Source of the DNA: JBKQWK01 sp052139595
GTDB taxonomy: Bacteria > Actinomycetota > Thermoleophilia > UBA2241
DNA length: 9,312 nt
Reading direction: 5' to 3'
Assembly (NCBI GenBank): GCA_052139595.1
Contig: JBKQWK010000047.1
Span: 1-9,312, forward strand
Below are positions 1-6,920 of this stretch, piece after piece. The position numbers and the translations under genes are program-made. The first letter of the stretch is position 1; each line of letters begins with the position of its first letter. Below the pieces are notes generated by a model. It had not been told where the DNA came from and ran no database searches. It was given only the letters and a program-made list of their open reading frames with translations.

Positions 1-53
1 TGGTCGAAGAAGGAACATGGGCGGTCATGGCGCGCAAAACCGGCGGTAACTGA
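1..53 (+). CDS. 3' end of an unidentified gene
   Basis: In the frame that begins at base 3 the sequence reads through 16 codons (VEEGTWAVMARKTGGN) to a TGA at 51-53. The residue mix is plausible for a protein end, whereas the other two plus frames give less protein-like sequence. The rest of the gene lies outside the window, so no function can be assigned. It would converge on the minus-strand dehydrogenase that ends at 101. The 47-nt gap between them shows no clear hairpin. Confidence 0.35.
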   Translation, partial: VEEGTWAVMARKTGGN

Positions 54-100
54 CCCGGCGCTCCCGGCCTCACGTCGTTTCACTGCTTTGCTGCGCCCTG

Positions 101-1339
101 TCAGGTGACGGTAACGACGTCCTTGCGCGTGATCGGCAGGTTGCGCCGGCCGCATTCGACGATGAAAGCGTCGCGCACGCTGCGCGGCAACTCCTCCGGG
201 CAGATCATGCCTTTCACGTCAATCCTGCCTTCGACAATGAACTCGGCGTAGATCGAAGCCGGTGTGCTCGTGCCGTACGACACGCAGGTGGCGCCGGGGA
301 TCTGGCCGTTTACCCACTTGATGTCGGGCGGGAAGATGTTGTAGCCGATGCTGGCCGGCTTGCCGTCCTTCTCGCCGATGCAATCGACGGTGATCACGCC
401 GTAGTCGGTGATCTCGCCGGCCAGAGCAAGTCGGGCCAGTTCTTCGGCCGGCGGGTTGGGCTTGAGCGTGGCGACGAACACGTCGATCGGGCGCACCTGG
501 CTGCCGTCTTTGAGCGTGACGGGGTACTTGCTGGTCATGCCCGAGGCGACCAGAGCGAGATCGGCATCGAGGCCGGCTTCGTCGCCGCCCATCTTGAAGT
601 CGACGTGGCGCAGACCCTTGTCGCCCAGCGCTCTAGGCAGCGTGCGCGGCAGGGTGACGACCTCTTCGTGGTCGTGACAAATAACGGTGCCGAGGCCGAA
701 CGGCTCGGGAAACTCGTACTTCTCGCGGCGCCCGAAGATCTCGACCCGCTTGAATGCGCCGTCCTCGTAGAGGAGCGGCGGCTGCGCGCAGTCAGTGTAG
801 TAAGTCTCTTGCGACCAGACCTGCAGGGGCACGGGACTGGCGAAGAGAGCGTAGTCCTTGAGTCGGATTTCAAAGCAGCGGTCGAGGTCTTCGTAGCCGC
901 AGGCGGCAAAGGTGTTGGTGACGCCAGGGTCCATGCCGGTGCTGAGGAGCGCCGTCAGTCCGGCCTTGGCGAACTCGTCGGCAAAGCTCATCTGGTCGAG
1001 GTATGCCTCCTCGATTGTGCGTGTGCGGGTCTGACCCTGGGCCATGTCCTGATAGCTTGCCCCGGCCTTCAGGCAGCCGGTCATGATCGATGTGTTGAAC
1101 TCCGGGACGACGGCGTTGCAGACGAGTTTGGCCTTTTCGGCAGCCCGGGCGACGGCGTCGCTGTCGGCGGCGTCGAGTTTGAGGGCGCGGGCCTTGCCGT
1201 TGCCGACCTGGTCGGCAACGAACGCAGCCCGCGCCTCGTCGTAGTCGCCAACGACGATCTCTGTGACGGCCGGATTGCGCCCCAGGTTCCAAGTGATCAC
1301 CTGGCCCTGCATGCCGGCACCAACGATCAGAACTTTCAT
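101..1339 (-). CDS. Saccharopine dehydrogenase-family NAD(P)-dependent oxidoreductase
   Basis: This 412-residue protein opens with a Rossmann nucleotide-binding fold. The first strand KVLIVGAGMQG holds the GxGxxG glycines G7, G9 and G12, and an acidic GDYD at 31-34 ends the second strand. NAVVPEFN (75-82), QDMAQGQ (97-103) and STGMDPGVTN (133-142) are typical of the saccharopine dehydrogenase/Lys9 group, and the remaining half fits the C-terminal catalytic domain. The length is usual for stand-alone members. Relatives include saccharopine reductase, lysine dehydrogenase and carboxynorspermidine synthase, and the sequence alone does not choose between them. The ATG at 1339 is preferred over an upstream start because GAGGGAG precedes it at good spacing, the Rossmann strand starts at once, and the 46 extra upstream residues look non-protein. 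No lysine or polyamine gene is adjacent. Confidence 0.88.
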   Translation of the reverse strand: MKVLIVGAGMQGQVITWNLGRNPAVTEIVVGDYDEARAAFVADQVGNGKARALKLDAADSDAVARAAEKAKLVCNAVVPEFNTSIMTGCLKAGASYQDMAQGQTRTRTIEEAYLDQMSFADEFAKAGLTALLSTGMDPGVTNTFAACGYEDLDRCFEIRLKDYALFASPVPLQVWSQETYYTDCAQPPLLYEDGAFKRVEIFGRREKYEFPEPFGLGTVICHDHEEVVTLPRTLPRALGDKGLRHVDFKMGGDEAGLDADLALVASGMTSKYPVTLKDGSQVRPIDVFVATLKPNPPAEELARLALAGEITDYGVITVDCIGEKDGKPASIGYNIFPPDIKWVNGQIPGATCVSYGTSTPASIYAEFIVEGRIDVKGMICPEELPRSVRDAFIVECGRRNLPITRKDVVTVT

Positions 1340-1623
1340 CGGCGTCTCCCTCTCACTGGCTGAATTGTGTCCCCTGTGGCAAGGGTGCGGCGCGGACACC
1401 GTGGTGTTGCCACGACAGTCGGGCGCGCCCACCCTCGCGTCTGGCCGTGGTCTATCAGAATCGTGCCCGTACAACAAGTGATTTATTATGCGAATATCGT
1501 CATAGAGTTAGCTTAGTGGTGCGTCCTTGTCGTTAAGAATGCTTATTAATGGCGGTATGCGTCAATCTAGTGTCCGCCGCGATGGATCAACAGGGCGCTC
1601 GATAAGGCGGCTTGTTGAGAGGG

Positions 1624-1629
1624 TACAAT
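1624..1629 (+). promoter_or_regulatory. Candidate -10 box for hypA
   Basis: TACAAT, within GGGTACAATT, lies 67 nt before the hypA start and matches five of six bases of the sigma-70 -10 consensus. The position expected for a -35 box (about 1601-1606, GATAAG) is a poor match, so the call rests on one hexamer in an otherwise GC-rich stretch. Confidence 0.25.
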
Positions 1630-1652
1630 TAGCGCGACGTGGTCAAAGAAGC

Positions 1653-1680
1653 GGGCCGCCGCCGCAGGCGCAAGCGGCCC
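1653..1680 (+). promoter_or_regulatory. 5' UTR hairpin just upstream of the hypA ribosome binding site
   Basis: GGGCCGC (1653-1659) pairs with GCGGCCC (1674-1680). Inside it CGCC (1660-1663) pairs with GGCG (1667-1670) around a GCA loop, leaving CAA as a bulge. This gives 11 GC-rich base pairs ending a few bases before the GGAGGG Shine-Dalgarno at about 1685-1690. It could affect translation or RNA stability, but no ligand or mechanism can be inferred. Confidence 0.4.
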
Positions 1681-1696
1681 CGGCGGAGGGGGATGC

Positions 1697-2101
1697 GTGC
1701 ACGAAGTTGACATCACTCAAAGCATCCTCGACCTTGCTCGCGAGGCGGCGGCAAGTGCCGGTGCGAACACGGTCAGCGATCTCTACATCGTTGGGGTGGC
1801 AGCGACCGACGTCAGCGAGGAGTCCATTCGCTCATCCTTCGCGGCACTGGCGCGGAGCGATGATGTGCTGCGGCACGCGAAGCTGCATTTTGGCAGTGAG
1901 CCGGTCGCGGCCACGTGCCTCGCCTGCGGCGATGAATTTGTCACCGAGACGCCACAGCCTATTTGCCCGCAGTGCGGCTCGCGGGAGGTGCGGCTCGACC
2001 TGGAAGCCGTCACGATCAACCTGGGCGGCATCGGCGGCGGCGCCAGCGACATCCCTGGCAGCGATGGCACTGCGGCGGCTGCGCCGCCTGCGGCGAGCTA
2101 A
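1697..2101 (+). CDS. hypA: Hydrogenase/urease nickel-incorporation protein HypA
   Basis: HypA is the metallochaperone that, with HypB, delivers nickel to [NiFe]-hydrogenase or urease. The protein begins MHEVDITQSIL, close to the family's MHExxxxxSIL start, and His2 is the family's nickel ligand. Two CxxC pairs, C74/C77 and C90/C93, form the structural zinc site. Residues 100-110 (LDLEAVTINLG) match the usual C-terminal strand. The start is GTG at 1697, preceded by GGAGGG. The protein is 134 residues against roughly 113-118 for typical members, because a tail of about 22 Gly/Ala/Pro-rich residues follows the fold. No hypB-F, hydrogenase or urease gene lies in the window, so its target enzyme must be elsewhere. 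Confidence 0.9.
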   Translation: MHEVDITQSILDLAREAAASAGANTVSDLYIVGVAATDVSEESIRSSFAALARSDDVLRHAKLHFGSEPVAATCLACGDEFVTETPQPICPQCGSREVRLDLEAVTINLGGIGGGASDIPGSDGTAAAAPPAAS

Positions 2102-2106
2102 ACCCG

Positions 2107-2134
2107 GCCGCCGCGGAGGCTCGAGCGCGGCGGC
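2107..2134. terminator. Hairpin between convergent genes
   Basis: GCCGCCGCG (2107-2115) pairs perfectly with CGCGGCGGC (2126-2134) around a 10-nt loop. It lies between the hypA stop at 2101 and the methyltransferase stop at 2166, where a bidirectional terminator is expected. There is no T-tract on either side, so rho-independent function is uncertain. Confidence 0.4.
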
Positions 2135-2165
2135 GGTTGCCGCGTCGGCGTCTGGGCGCGTCTGT

Positions 2166-3218
2166 CTATTCGGCGGCTTCGAGAAAGAACGAGCAGATCG
2201 CCGATCGACCGAGCGCCGCCTCGACCTTGCTGTACGGTCGCACAGCGCTGGTCAGAGCTAGATACAGGCCGCGCTTGGCCAGAGGGGTCAGACGCGCGGC
2301 CGTCGCAGTCATACCACTGGCGGTCGTTCGGCGGCGGTCTGCGTCCGCGGGCGCGTCGCCACTGGTCTGAGCGTCGCCGCTGGCACCCGCCCTGCTGCCG
2401 GCGCTACTCGCCTCAGCGAGGTAGAAGCGGTGCTTCTGCAGTCGCGGCACGGCGCTGGCTACGAGCTGGGCGGCGCTGTGCCGTTGCGAGTACGACTCGC
2501 GGCCGACAATGCGCAGACCAGCGGCAGCCGCGGTCATGGCGAACGTGGCGTTCTCGAAGTGAGTCAGATGCCGGGGCAGGTCGAGTGCCAGCCAGCGGGC
2601 GCCAAAGGCGCGCGCCTGAGGCGAGTCGAGCAGCGGCAAATGGAGCACCGCCAGCAGCCCGCCGGGCGCCAGCAGCGCCCGCGCCCGGCGCAGCGCGGCA
2701 ACCGGGTCGGCGACGTGTTCGAGCACGCCGGAGAAAACAATTACGGCGAAGTCCGCTGGCAGCTCGACGTCTTCGAAGCGGCCGGTGACCACATCCAGGC
2801 CGCGGCCGCGGGCGAGGGCAGCACCGGCGGCGTCGGGCTCGACGCCGCCGACGGTCCAGCCGTCGGCGCTTAGGGCGAGCAGCAGATCGCCGCTGCCGCA
2901 GCCGACGTCGAGGAGCCGGCCGCGCTGCGGCCGCCGGCTCGCCAGCCAGCGCAGCACCTCGCCTTGCTGGCGGCGCCGGTAGGCATCTTCGAGTCGGGCG
3001 ACGCTGCCGCTCCGGCGGGTGTCGCCGTTGTAGCCCGGCGGGTAGTAGGCGCCGATCTCGGCGGCCGTTGGTCGCGGGTTCGTGTACGCTAGGCCGCAGC
3101 GCCGGCAACGGACGATGGTGAACCGATCGTCCGGCGAGGCGACGCCGAGCCGGTCGCCGGCAGCGACAACGGCGGCGCCCGGCTCGCCGCCGCAGACCGG
3201 GCAGTTGACAGACTCCAT
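2166..3218 (-). CDS. Class I SAM-dependent methyltransferase with N-terminal zinc ribbon
   Basis: This 350-residue protein begins with a four-cysteine zinc ribbon, CPVCG (C6, C9) and CRRCG (C38, C41), followed by LAYTNPRP (43-50). The methyltransferase core has motif I LLDVGCGSGDLL (102-113), an acidic GVEPD (125-129) that should contact the ribose of SAM, and VFSGVLEHVADP (161-172). DLPRHLTHF (213-221) is a signature often seen in zinc-ribbon methyltransferases of glycan and secondary-metabolite loci. The acceptor is unknown. Residues 271-306 are a low-complexity Ala/Gly/Ser/Asp linker before a short conserved-looking C-terminus. It is the second gene of a two-gene operon: its AGGAGGG ribosome binding site overlaps the TAG of the upstream DUF421 gene and the intergenic gap is 12 nt. 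Confidence 0.88.
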   Translation of the reverse strand: MESVNCPVCGGEPGAAVVAAGDRLGVASPDDRFTIVRCRRCGLAYTNPRPTAAEIGAYYPPGYNGDTRRSGSVARLEDAYRRRQQGEVLRWLASRRPQRGRLLDVGCGSGDLLLALSADGWTVGGVEPDAAGAALARGRGLDVVTGRFEDVELPADFAVIVFSGVLEHVADPVAALRRARALLAPGGLLAVLHLPLLDSPQARAFGARWLALDLPRHLTHFENATFAMTAAAAGLRIVGRESYSQRHSAAQLVASAVPRLQKHRFYLAEASSAGSRAGASGDAQTSGDAPADADRRRTTASGMTATAARLTPLAKRGLYLALTSAVRPYSKVEAALGRSAICSFFLEAAE

Positions 3219-3230
3219 GCTCCGACCCTC

Positions 3231-3743
3231 CTAACTCCGCTTGCGGTAGCGTACCTTGTGCCGGCTGTTCAAAACGCTTTGGCCGGTGGGTACGACGCTG
3301 ATCGAGCCGTCGGTTTCGAGCACGGCCAGCTCGACGTCGCTGACGTCGCTGATGCCGTGCTCACGCAGCGCCATCATAGCGTCGTCGGTGTCCAGCCCCT
3401 CGCGATGCAGGGCGGCGCTCAGCCACCTGCCCTTCTGCGCGATCACCGTCGGGTGACCGGCAAGGAGGCGCCGGCCCAGCCGGCTGCGCGTGCGCCACTG
3501 CGCCAGCAGCAGGTTCAGCGCCAGCAGCGCGACAATGATCACGACGCCGCCGGTGAGCGAATTGTCCGGCCCGGTCATTGCCGGCTGTACCGCGTTTGCC
3601 ACGAGCAGCACCAGCACGAGGTCGAAGACGGTGAACTGACCTACTTCGCGTTTGCCGAACAGGCGCAAGCCGATCATCAGCACGAGAAAGATGACGATTG
3701 AGCGCACGGCGATCTGCCACAGCGGCACGGCCAGGTGGAACAT
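3231..3743 (-). CDS. DUF421 (YetF-type) membrane protein
   Basis: This 170-residue protein fits the DUF421/YetF family: three N-terminal membrane segments (about 8-26, 37-53 and 63-81) and then a cytoplasmic alpha/beta domain. Family hallmarks include GLRLFGKREVGQFTVFDLV (25-43), the GHPTVIAQKG stretch (96-105), LREHGISDVSDVELAVLE (126-143) and DGSISVVPTGQ (145-155). The family is widespread and of unsettled function. The ATG at 3743 is chosen because GGGAGGT lies just upstream and the first helix follows; a start 24 nt earlier would add eight unlikely residues. It is the first gene of an operon with the methyltransferase. Its promoter must lie beyond 3743, in DNA shared with the divergent cytochrome-like reading frame. 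Confidence 0.87.
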   Translation of the reverse strand: MFHLAVPLWQIAVRSIVIFLVLMIGLRLFGKREVGQFTVFDLVLVLLVANAVQPAMTGPDNSLTGGVVIIVALLALNLLLAQWRTRSRLGRRLLAGHPTVIAQKGRWLSAALHREGLDTDDAMMALREHGISDVSDVELAVLETDGSISVVPTGQSVLNSRHKVRYRKRS

Positions 3744-3779
3744 GAAGCACCTCCCACGGGCGAGCATCGGTTGCGCACG

Positions 3780-4649
3780 ATGCTACACCGAGTGGCCGGT
3801 AGCGGTCGTCAGGCTTCCGGGGGCGCCCGCTTTGCGACCCGGGGAGTTGCGTTCCCCGACCCCGGCCTCGCCTACCTCAACGGCGACACCTGGAGCTGCG
3901 AACCGGTTGCCATTCCCGATCAGCTCTGCCTCAAATGCCATCTGACCGACGATAGCCGCAATCCGGCCGACGGCCTTCTCTACGATGCGGCCGCCCGTCA
4001 CAACATTCACGCCATCACCTGTGACACCTGTCATCAGCCGACCGGCGTGAGTACGCACTACACGGTCGTCTATGGCAGTAGCGTCAATCTGACGATCAGC
4101 GGCCACCGCATCACCAACGCCGGGATCCCGGCTAGCGCCGCCACCGGCGTTGTCCAACTGTGGGTGCGGCACTCAGTCAACCAGCTCTACAGTCTCGCCG
4201 GCGTCACCGGCTCAGCCTCGTCGGCACTCGGCACTCCCTTCGTGCTGCGGCCGAGCAAGCCGCTGACCACGAACTCACTCGTCTACGTGACCCAGGGCAA
4301 CGATGCCGATGGGTTCCCCGGTCTCGGCCGGGGCACCGAAGCGACCGTCTCGGTCAAAGCTCTGGTGATCCTGCGCACCTCAGGCAACAGCGTGCAGCCG
4401 CGCGGCGTGGTTAATCTCAGTGCCTCCGTGGCACCGGCCAAGGCCGGCCAGAAGGTGTACGTCCAGCTCTCACACAACGGACGCACCTGGTCGACAGTGA
4501 ACATCGTCAAGCTCAGTAGCTCGTCAACCGCTACGCTCAGCTGGCGAGCCCCGGCGACGTCAGGTCGACTGTTCTTGCGCCTGCGTTTCCTGGGCGACAA
4601 GGCCAACGTCGGCAACGTCTCGGCGACACACACGATAACGGTCAACTGA
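3780..4649 (+). CDS. C-terminal part of a secreted c-type cytochrome-like protein (5'-truncated)
   Basis: The frame encodes about 289 residues from the ATG at 3780. Two haem c attachment motifs, CLKCH and CDTCH (bases about 3927-3941 and 4020-4034), lie in a GLAYLNG..AARHNIHAITCDTCHQPTG context like that of multihaem proteins. Two beta-sandwich or Ig-like repeats follow; the second (SVAPAKAGQKVYVQLSHNG to FLGDKANVG) is the kind found at the C-terminus of exported cell-wall-associated proteins. Haem c attachment requires export, yet there is no signal peptide, and going further upstream runs into the divergent DUF421 gene. No convincing ribosome binding site precedes the start. The likely reading is a 5'-deleted remnant, with homology starting near GVAFPDPG (about base 3846). 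A mis-called or assembled start is the alternative. If intact, it would be a periplasmic or surface electron-transfer protein. Confidence 0.6.
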   Translation: MLHRVAGSGRQASGGARFATRGVAFPDPGLAYLNGDTWSCEPVAIPDQLCLKCHLTDDSRNPADGLLYDAAARHNIHAITCDTCHQPTGVSTHYTVVYGSSVNLTISGHRITNAGIPASAATGVVQLWVRHSVNQLYSLAGVTGSASSALGTPFVLRPSKPLTTNSLVYVTQGNDADGFPGLGRGTEATVSVKALVILRTSGNSVQPRGVVNLSASVAPAKAGQKVYVQLSHNGRTWSTVNIVKLSSSSTATLSWRAPATSGRLFLRLRFLGDKANVGNVSATHTITVN

Positions 4650-4668
4650 GACGATAACGGTCAACTGA
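4632..4668 (+). repeat. 19-nt tandem duplication spanning a stop codon
   Basis: The 18-mer acgataacggtcaactga occurs at 4632-4649 and again at 4651-4668, a period of 19 nt. The first copy encodes the last residues and TGA of the cytochrome-like gene; the second lies entirely after the stop. It looks like a recent local slippage or repair duplication. Confidence 0.9.
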
Positions 4669-4710
4669 AAACCAGCAATCTTAACCATCGGCTGAAGTTC
4701 ACTGGCCGGA

Positions 4711-4741
4711 GTGAGAGGGGCGGCTTTGCCGCCCCCCTCAC
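4711..4741. terminator. Strong hairpin after the cytochrome-like gene
   Basis: A 14-nt arm GTGAGAGGGGCGGC (4711-4724) pairs with GCCGCCCCCCTCAC (4728-4741) around a TTT loop, with a single mismatch. It lies about 60 nt after the stop and is a good terminator stem, but no U-tract follows in either direction. Confidence 0.55.
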
Positions 4742-4920
4742 TCGTCTCGCCCGTTTGCAGTCGCCGGATGCGTCGCAGGTTGCAGGGCCGTGTTCTCAGA
4801 GCCGCGGCGCTCTGCCCTGCCGGGCAGCGTCGCCCCAGCGCCCCGACGCGCTCGTGCGTAACGCGATCATGGCCGTGCTCGAGGCGAAATAGAGGTTGCG
4901 CGGGAGCGCGGGTGAAGAAG

Positions 4921-4964
4921 TGGTGGAGCATAGCGGAATCGAACCGCTGACCTCCTGGGTGCGA
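4921..4964 (-). mobile_element. 3' half of tRNA-Ala(CGC): attachment-site remnant
   Basis: Read on the minus strand the segment gives U33, anticodon CGC (bases 4963-4961), A37 and C38, then the 3' anticodon stem CCAGG (4958-4954), variable loop AGGTC and a perfect T arm (AGCGG, TTCGATT, CCGCT; 4948-4932). It ends with the acceptor strand ATGCTCC, discriminator A and an encoded CCA (4931-4921). AGGAGGTC, the GGTTCGAT T arm and GCTCCACCA closely match bacterial tRNA-Ala. To the right, where the 5' half should be, there is no D arm, no acceptor partner (GGAGCAT or GGGGCAT), and the anticodon stem fails to pair. The break in or next to the anticodon loop is a usual crossover position for tyrosine recombinases that use tRNA genes. 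Polarity places the original chromosome to the left and the element to the right. Confidence 0.8.
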
Positions 4965-5505
4965 TTCCGGACCGGGCCATTATCAGGCGTCGCAGTCGCT
5001 GGGCCTGAATCCCACATAATACCTGCACAGAGGCAACATTCTGCCTGCGGTCGTTATCACCCGTCGCAGCCCATGATGAACCAGTTTCAGCGGGTCCCGT
5101 GGACAAAGCGTGGACACAACGGGCGTGGACACGCACGAGCACAACCTGAACAACTGAAGGGCGACGAAGGCGGCCCGGCACCCACGCACCCGGAGCGGCG
5201 GGTCGGTCGTTGTCAGCAAGCGCATTCATATCTCCGTGACGCGGGGCCTTGCTCAAGGTCGCCCTCACCAGCGCCACGGAGCACGCAGGAATGGCGACGC
5301 ACTCGGTGTCCGGCGTTGCTGGCCCCAGAGCACTACCCGAGTGCGCCGGTCAAGCTCCTGAACGCGCGCTCCACCTGGGCCGATCCCGCTGACTGTGTTG
5401 CGTCCGGCCAAGATGGTATAGCCTATGGGCGGCGATCGCGCGGCGCACGATGGCAGCGAGTTCGTCACCGCGTGCGAAGGGGCTAGATAGGACTCGGGGG
5501 GAGGC
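4965..5505. other. Gene-free stretch inside the island end
   Basis: Open frames on both strands here lack protein-like composition and ribosome binding sites; the ones crossing the tRNA remnant are translation artefacts of tRNA sequence. The stretch holds the CGTGGACA repeats described separately and must include the protease promoter near its right end. No recognisable integrase fragment was found. Confidence 0.55.
5098..5132 (+). repeat. Three direct copies of CGTGGACA near the att remnant
   Basis: CGTGGACA starts at 5098, 5109 and 5124; the last two copies extend to CGTGGACAC. They lie about 135 bp inside the putative island from the tRNA crossover. Short spaced direct repeats at that distance are typical of arm-type binding sites for tyrosine integrases or for excisionase. 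This role is an inference from position. Confidence 0.45.
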
Positions 5506-6723
5506 ATGGACAACAGCCGGGAAAGGCGCCTGGACGTCATACGTGCAATCCAGGATGCGAGGGGCTCAAAGGTCATCACCTACATTTGCGGCGACCGACA
5601 GGGACCTCCAGGATATAGCGCGCAGATAGGTGAGGATGCGGTGCGTCCGCTGTACGATCACCTGCTTGGTCTATCGGACTACGGCACTCTTCCCAAGGTG
5701 GACCTGTACCTTTACAGCCGCGGCGGAGCCGTAGACGTGCCGTGGCGCATCGTCTCCATGATCCGCGCGTTCGCGAAGCGATTTGGCGTCCTCGTGCCCT
5801 TCAGGGCACACAGTGCTGCGACTCTCATCACTCTCGGGGCCGATGAGGTCGTGCTCGGTCGTAAAGGCGAGCTTGGACCGATTGATCCCATCCTGAACAT
5901 ACAAAGACAGGGCAACGAGGGGACAGCCGTTCAGGAGCAGATCAGCGTCGAAGACGTGATGGCCTATCTGAACTTCGTCAGAGAACGGGCCGGGGTTACC
6001 GATCAGAGCGGCTTGATCGCCGCTTTGGGTGCATTGAACGAAGCCCCGGGTCCCGTCTTGCTCGGCAACATATATCGGACCCATTCCCACATCCGAGCCG
6101 TGGCCGCGAAGATGCTCGAGAGCCACGTGGACGGCCTCGAGGAGCAGAAGAGCACATTCATCATCGAGACGCTCGCTGAGCGCACGTATGCTCACGGCCA
6201 CGCAATCAGTAGGACCGAGGCACGGGAGATCGGATTGCCAGTCGCTGACGATGACACCGAGCTGGAGCGGCTCATGTGGGACCTGTACCTGTGCTACGAA
6301 AGCGAACTCAGGCTTCTGGAGCCCATGGATCCTGTGAGTTTCCTCGCCGGGGCAGACAAGAAGCGCGAGAGCATCACCAGCGCGATAGTCGAATCCGAGT
6401 GGGGCTTGACGTCATTCTCGGGAGAGATGGAGGTCGAGGTGCAACGGCAGTGGCCGCCGCAACTGCAGATCAACGTGAACCTCAATCTCCCTATGCCCGA
6501 CGGCGCAGGAGCGGAGTCGTTGCCCGAAGCCCAGAACGCGGCGTTCCAGCAGCTGGCGGGTCAACTGCAGCAGCAACTACCAAACATGATCCAGAGCCTC
6601 GTGCAGCAAGAGGTCGCCCGACAGGCCCCGGTCAAGGGCTACAAGTCCACGCTCGTTGGAGCGAGGTGGCAGAACGACGCAAGTGCGTCTAGCGCGATAG
6701 CTCAGGCGACTTCGCGGCCGTGA
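5506..6723 (+). CDS. SDH_sah (serine dehydrogenase proteinase) family ClpP/SppA-fold protease
   Basis: This 405-residue protein has a ClpP/crotonase-type serine protease core. VDLYLYSRGGAVDVPW (65-80) supplies the glycine-rich oxyanion segment. FRAHSAATLITLGADEVVLGRKGELGPIDP (99-128) holds the likely nucleophile Ser103 followed by the helix and GPIDP turn that characterise the SDH_sah family. A later YAHGHAISRTEAREIGLPV (228-246) resembles the region following the active site in SppA-like enzymes. Residues about 310-375 are Gln-rich. No signal peptide or membrane helix is seen, so it should be cytosolic. The start at 5506 follows a GGGGGGAGG sequence at short spacing. It stands alone as the first gene inside the putative island; its substrate is unknown, and a role in stress or phage defence is only suggested by context. 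Confidence 0.82.
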   Translation: MDNSRERRLDVIRAIQDARGSKVITYICGDRQGPPGYSAQIGEDAVRPLYDHLLGLSDYGTLPKVDLYLYSRGGAVDVPWRIVSMIRAFAKRFGVLVPFRAHSAATLITLGADEVVLGRKGELGPIDPILNIQRQGNEGTAVQEQISVEDVMAYLNFVRERAGVTDQSGLIAALGALNEAPGPVLLGNIYRTHSHIRAVAAKMLESHVDGLEEQKSTFIIETLAERTYAHGHAISRTEAREIGLPVADDDTELERLMWDLYLCYESELRLLEPMDPVSFLAGADKKRESITSAIVESEWGLTSFSGEMEVEVQRQWPPQLQINVNLNLPMPDGAGAESLPEAQNAAFQQLAGQLQQQLPNMIQSLVQQEVARQAPVKGYKSTLVGARWQNDASASSAIAQATSRP

Positions 6724-6920
6724 AGCTACGAAGGATCGGGAGCCTCATCGGCTTCGATGGCACGCTTCCGGCATGCCCTGGGGAAACCACTTCGACCCGG
6801 ATGGTTCCCGCGCGAACGGGCTTGATCGTCACGCTGACTACCACCTGAGGTTCCGTTCCCTGTCCCTGCACGAGTCCCCCTTCTTGCCAGTCAACACATC
6901 GGCAACAGCCTGACAAACAT

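Larger units (their letters stand above)
1340..1696. other. Divergent intergenic region
   Basis: This 357-nt spacer separates two divergent genes and must hold both promoters. It has a relatively AT-rich core at about 1475-1560, which includes a CATAAT-like box read on the minus strand (around 1488) that could serve the dehydrogenase. No convincing -35 partner was found. Plus-strand reading frames through it are out of frame with hypA and not protein-like. Confidence 0.6.

Noticed and set aside
605..1363. Plus-strand 252-codon ORF opposite the dehydrogenase
   Set aside because: It is antisense to a well-supported gene and has no recognisable domain.
1527..2261. Long plus-strand ORF of 244 codons over hypA
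   Set aside because: It is an alternate frame of hypA and flanking DNA, Arg/Ser-rich and with no coding signature. GC-rich DNA commonly opens such frames.
4921..5000. Complete tRNA gene
   Set aside because: No D arm, no 5' acceptor strand and no pairing 5' anticodon stem occur to the right of the anticodon, so only the 3' half is present.
4867..5486. Open reading frames crossing the tRNA remnant on both strands
   Set aside because: They contain the familiar artefact peptides produced by translating tRNA sequence (GIEPLTSWVRFR on plus, RRSAVRFRYAP on minus) and lack start signals.
6689..6916. Minus-strand 75-codon ORF with a beta-strand-like middle
   Set aside because: It starts at a TTG without a ribosome binding site, runs into the 3' end of the protease gene on the opposite strand, and resembles no family I recognise.
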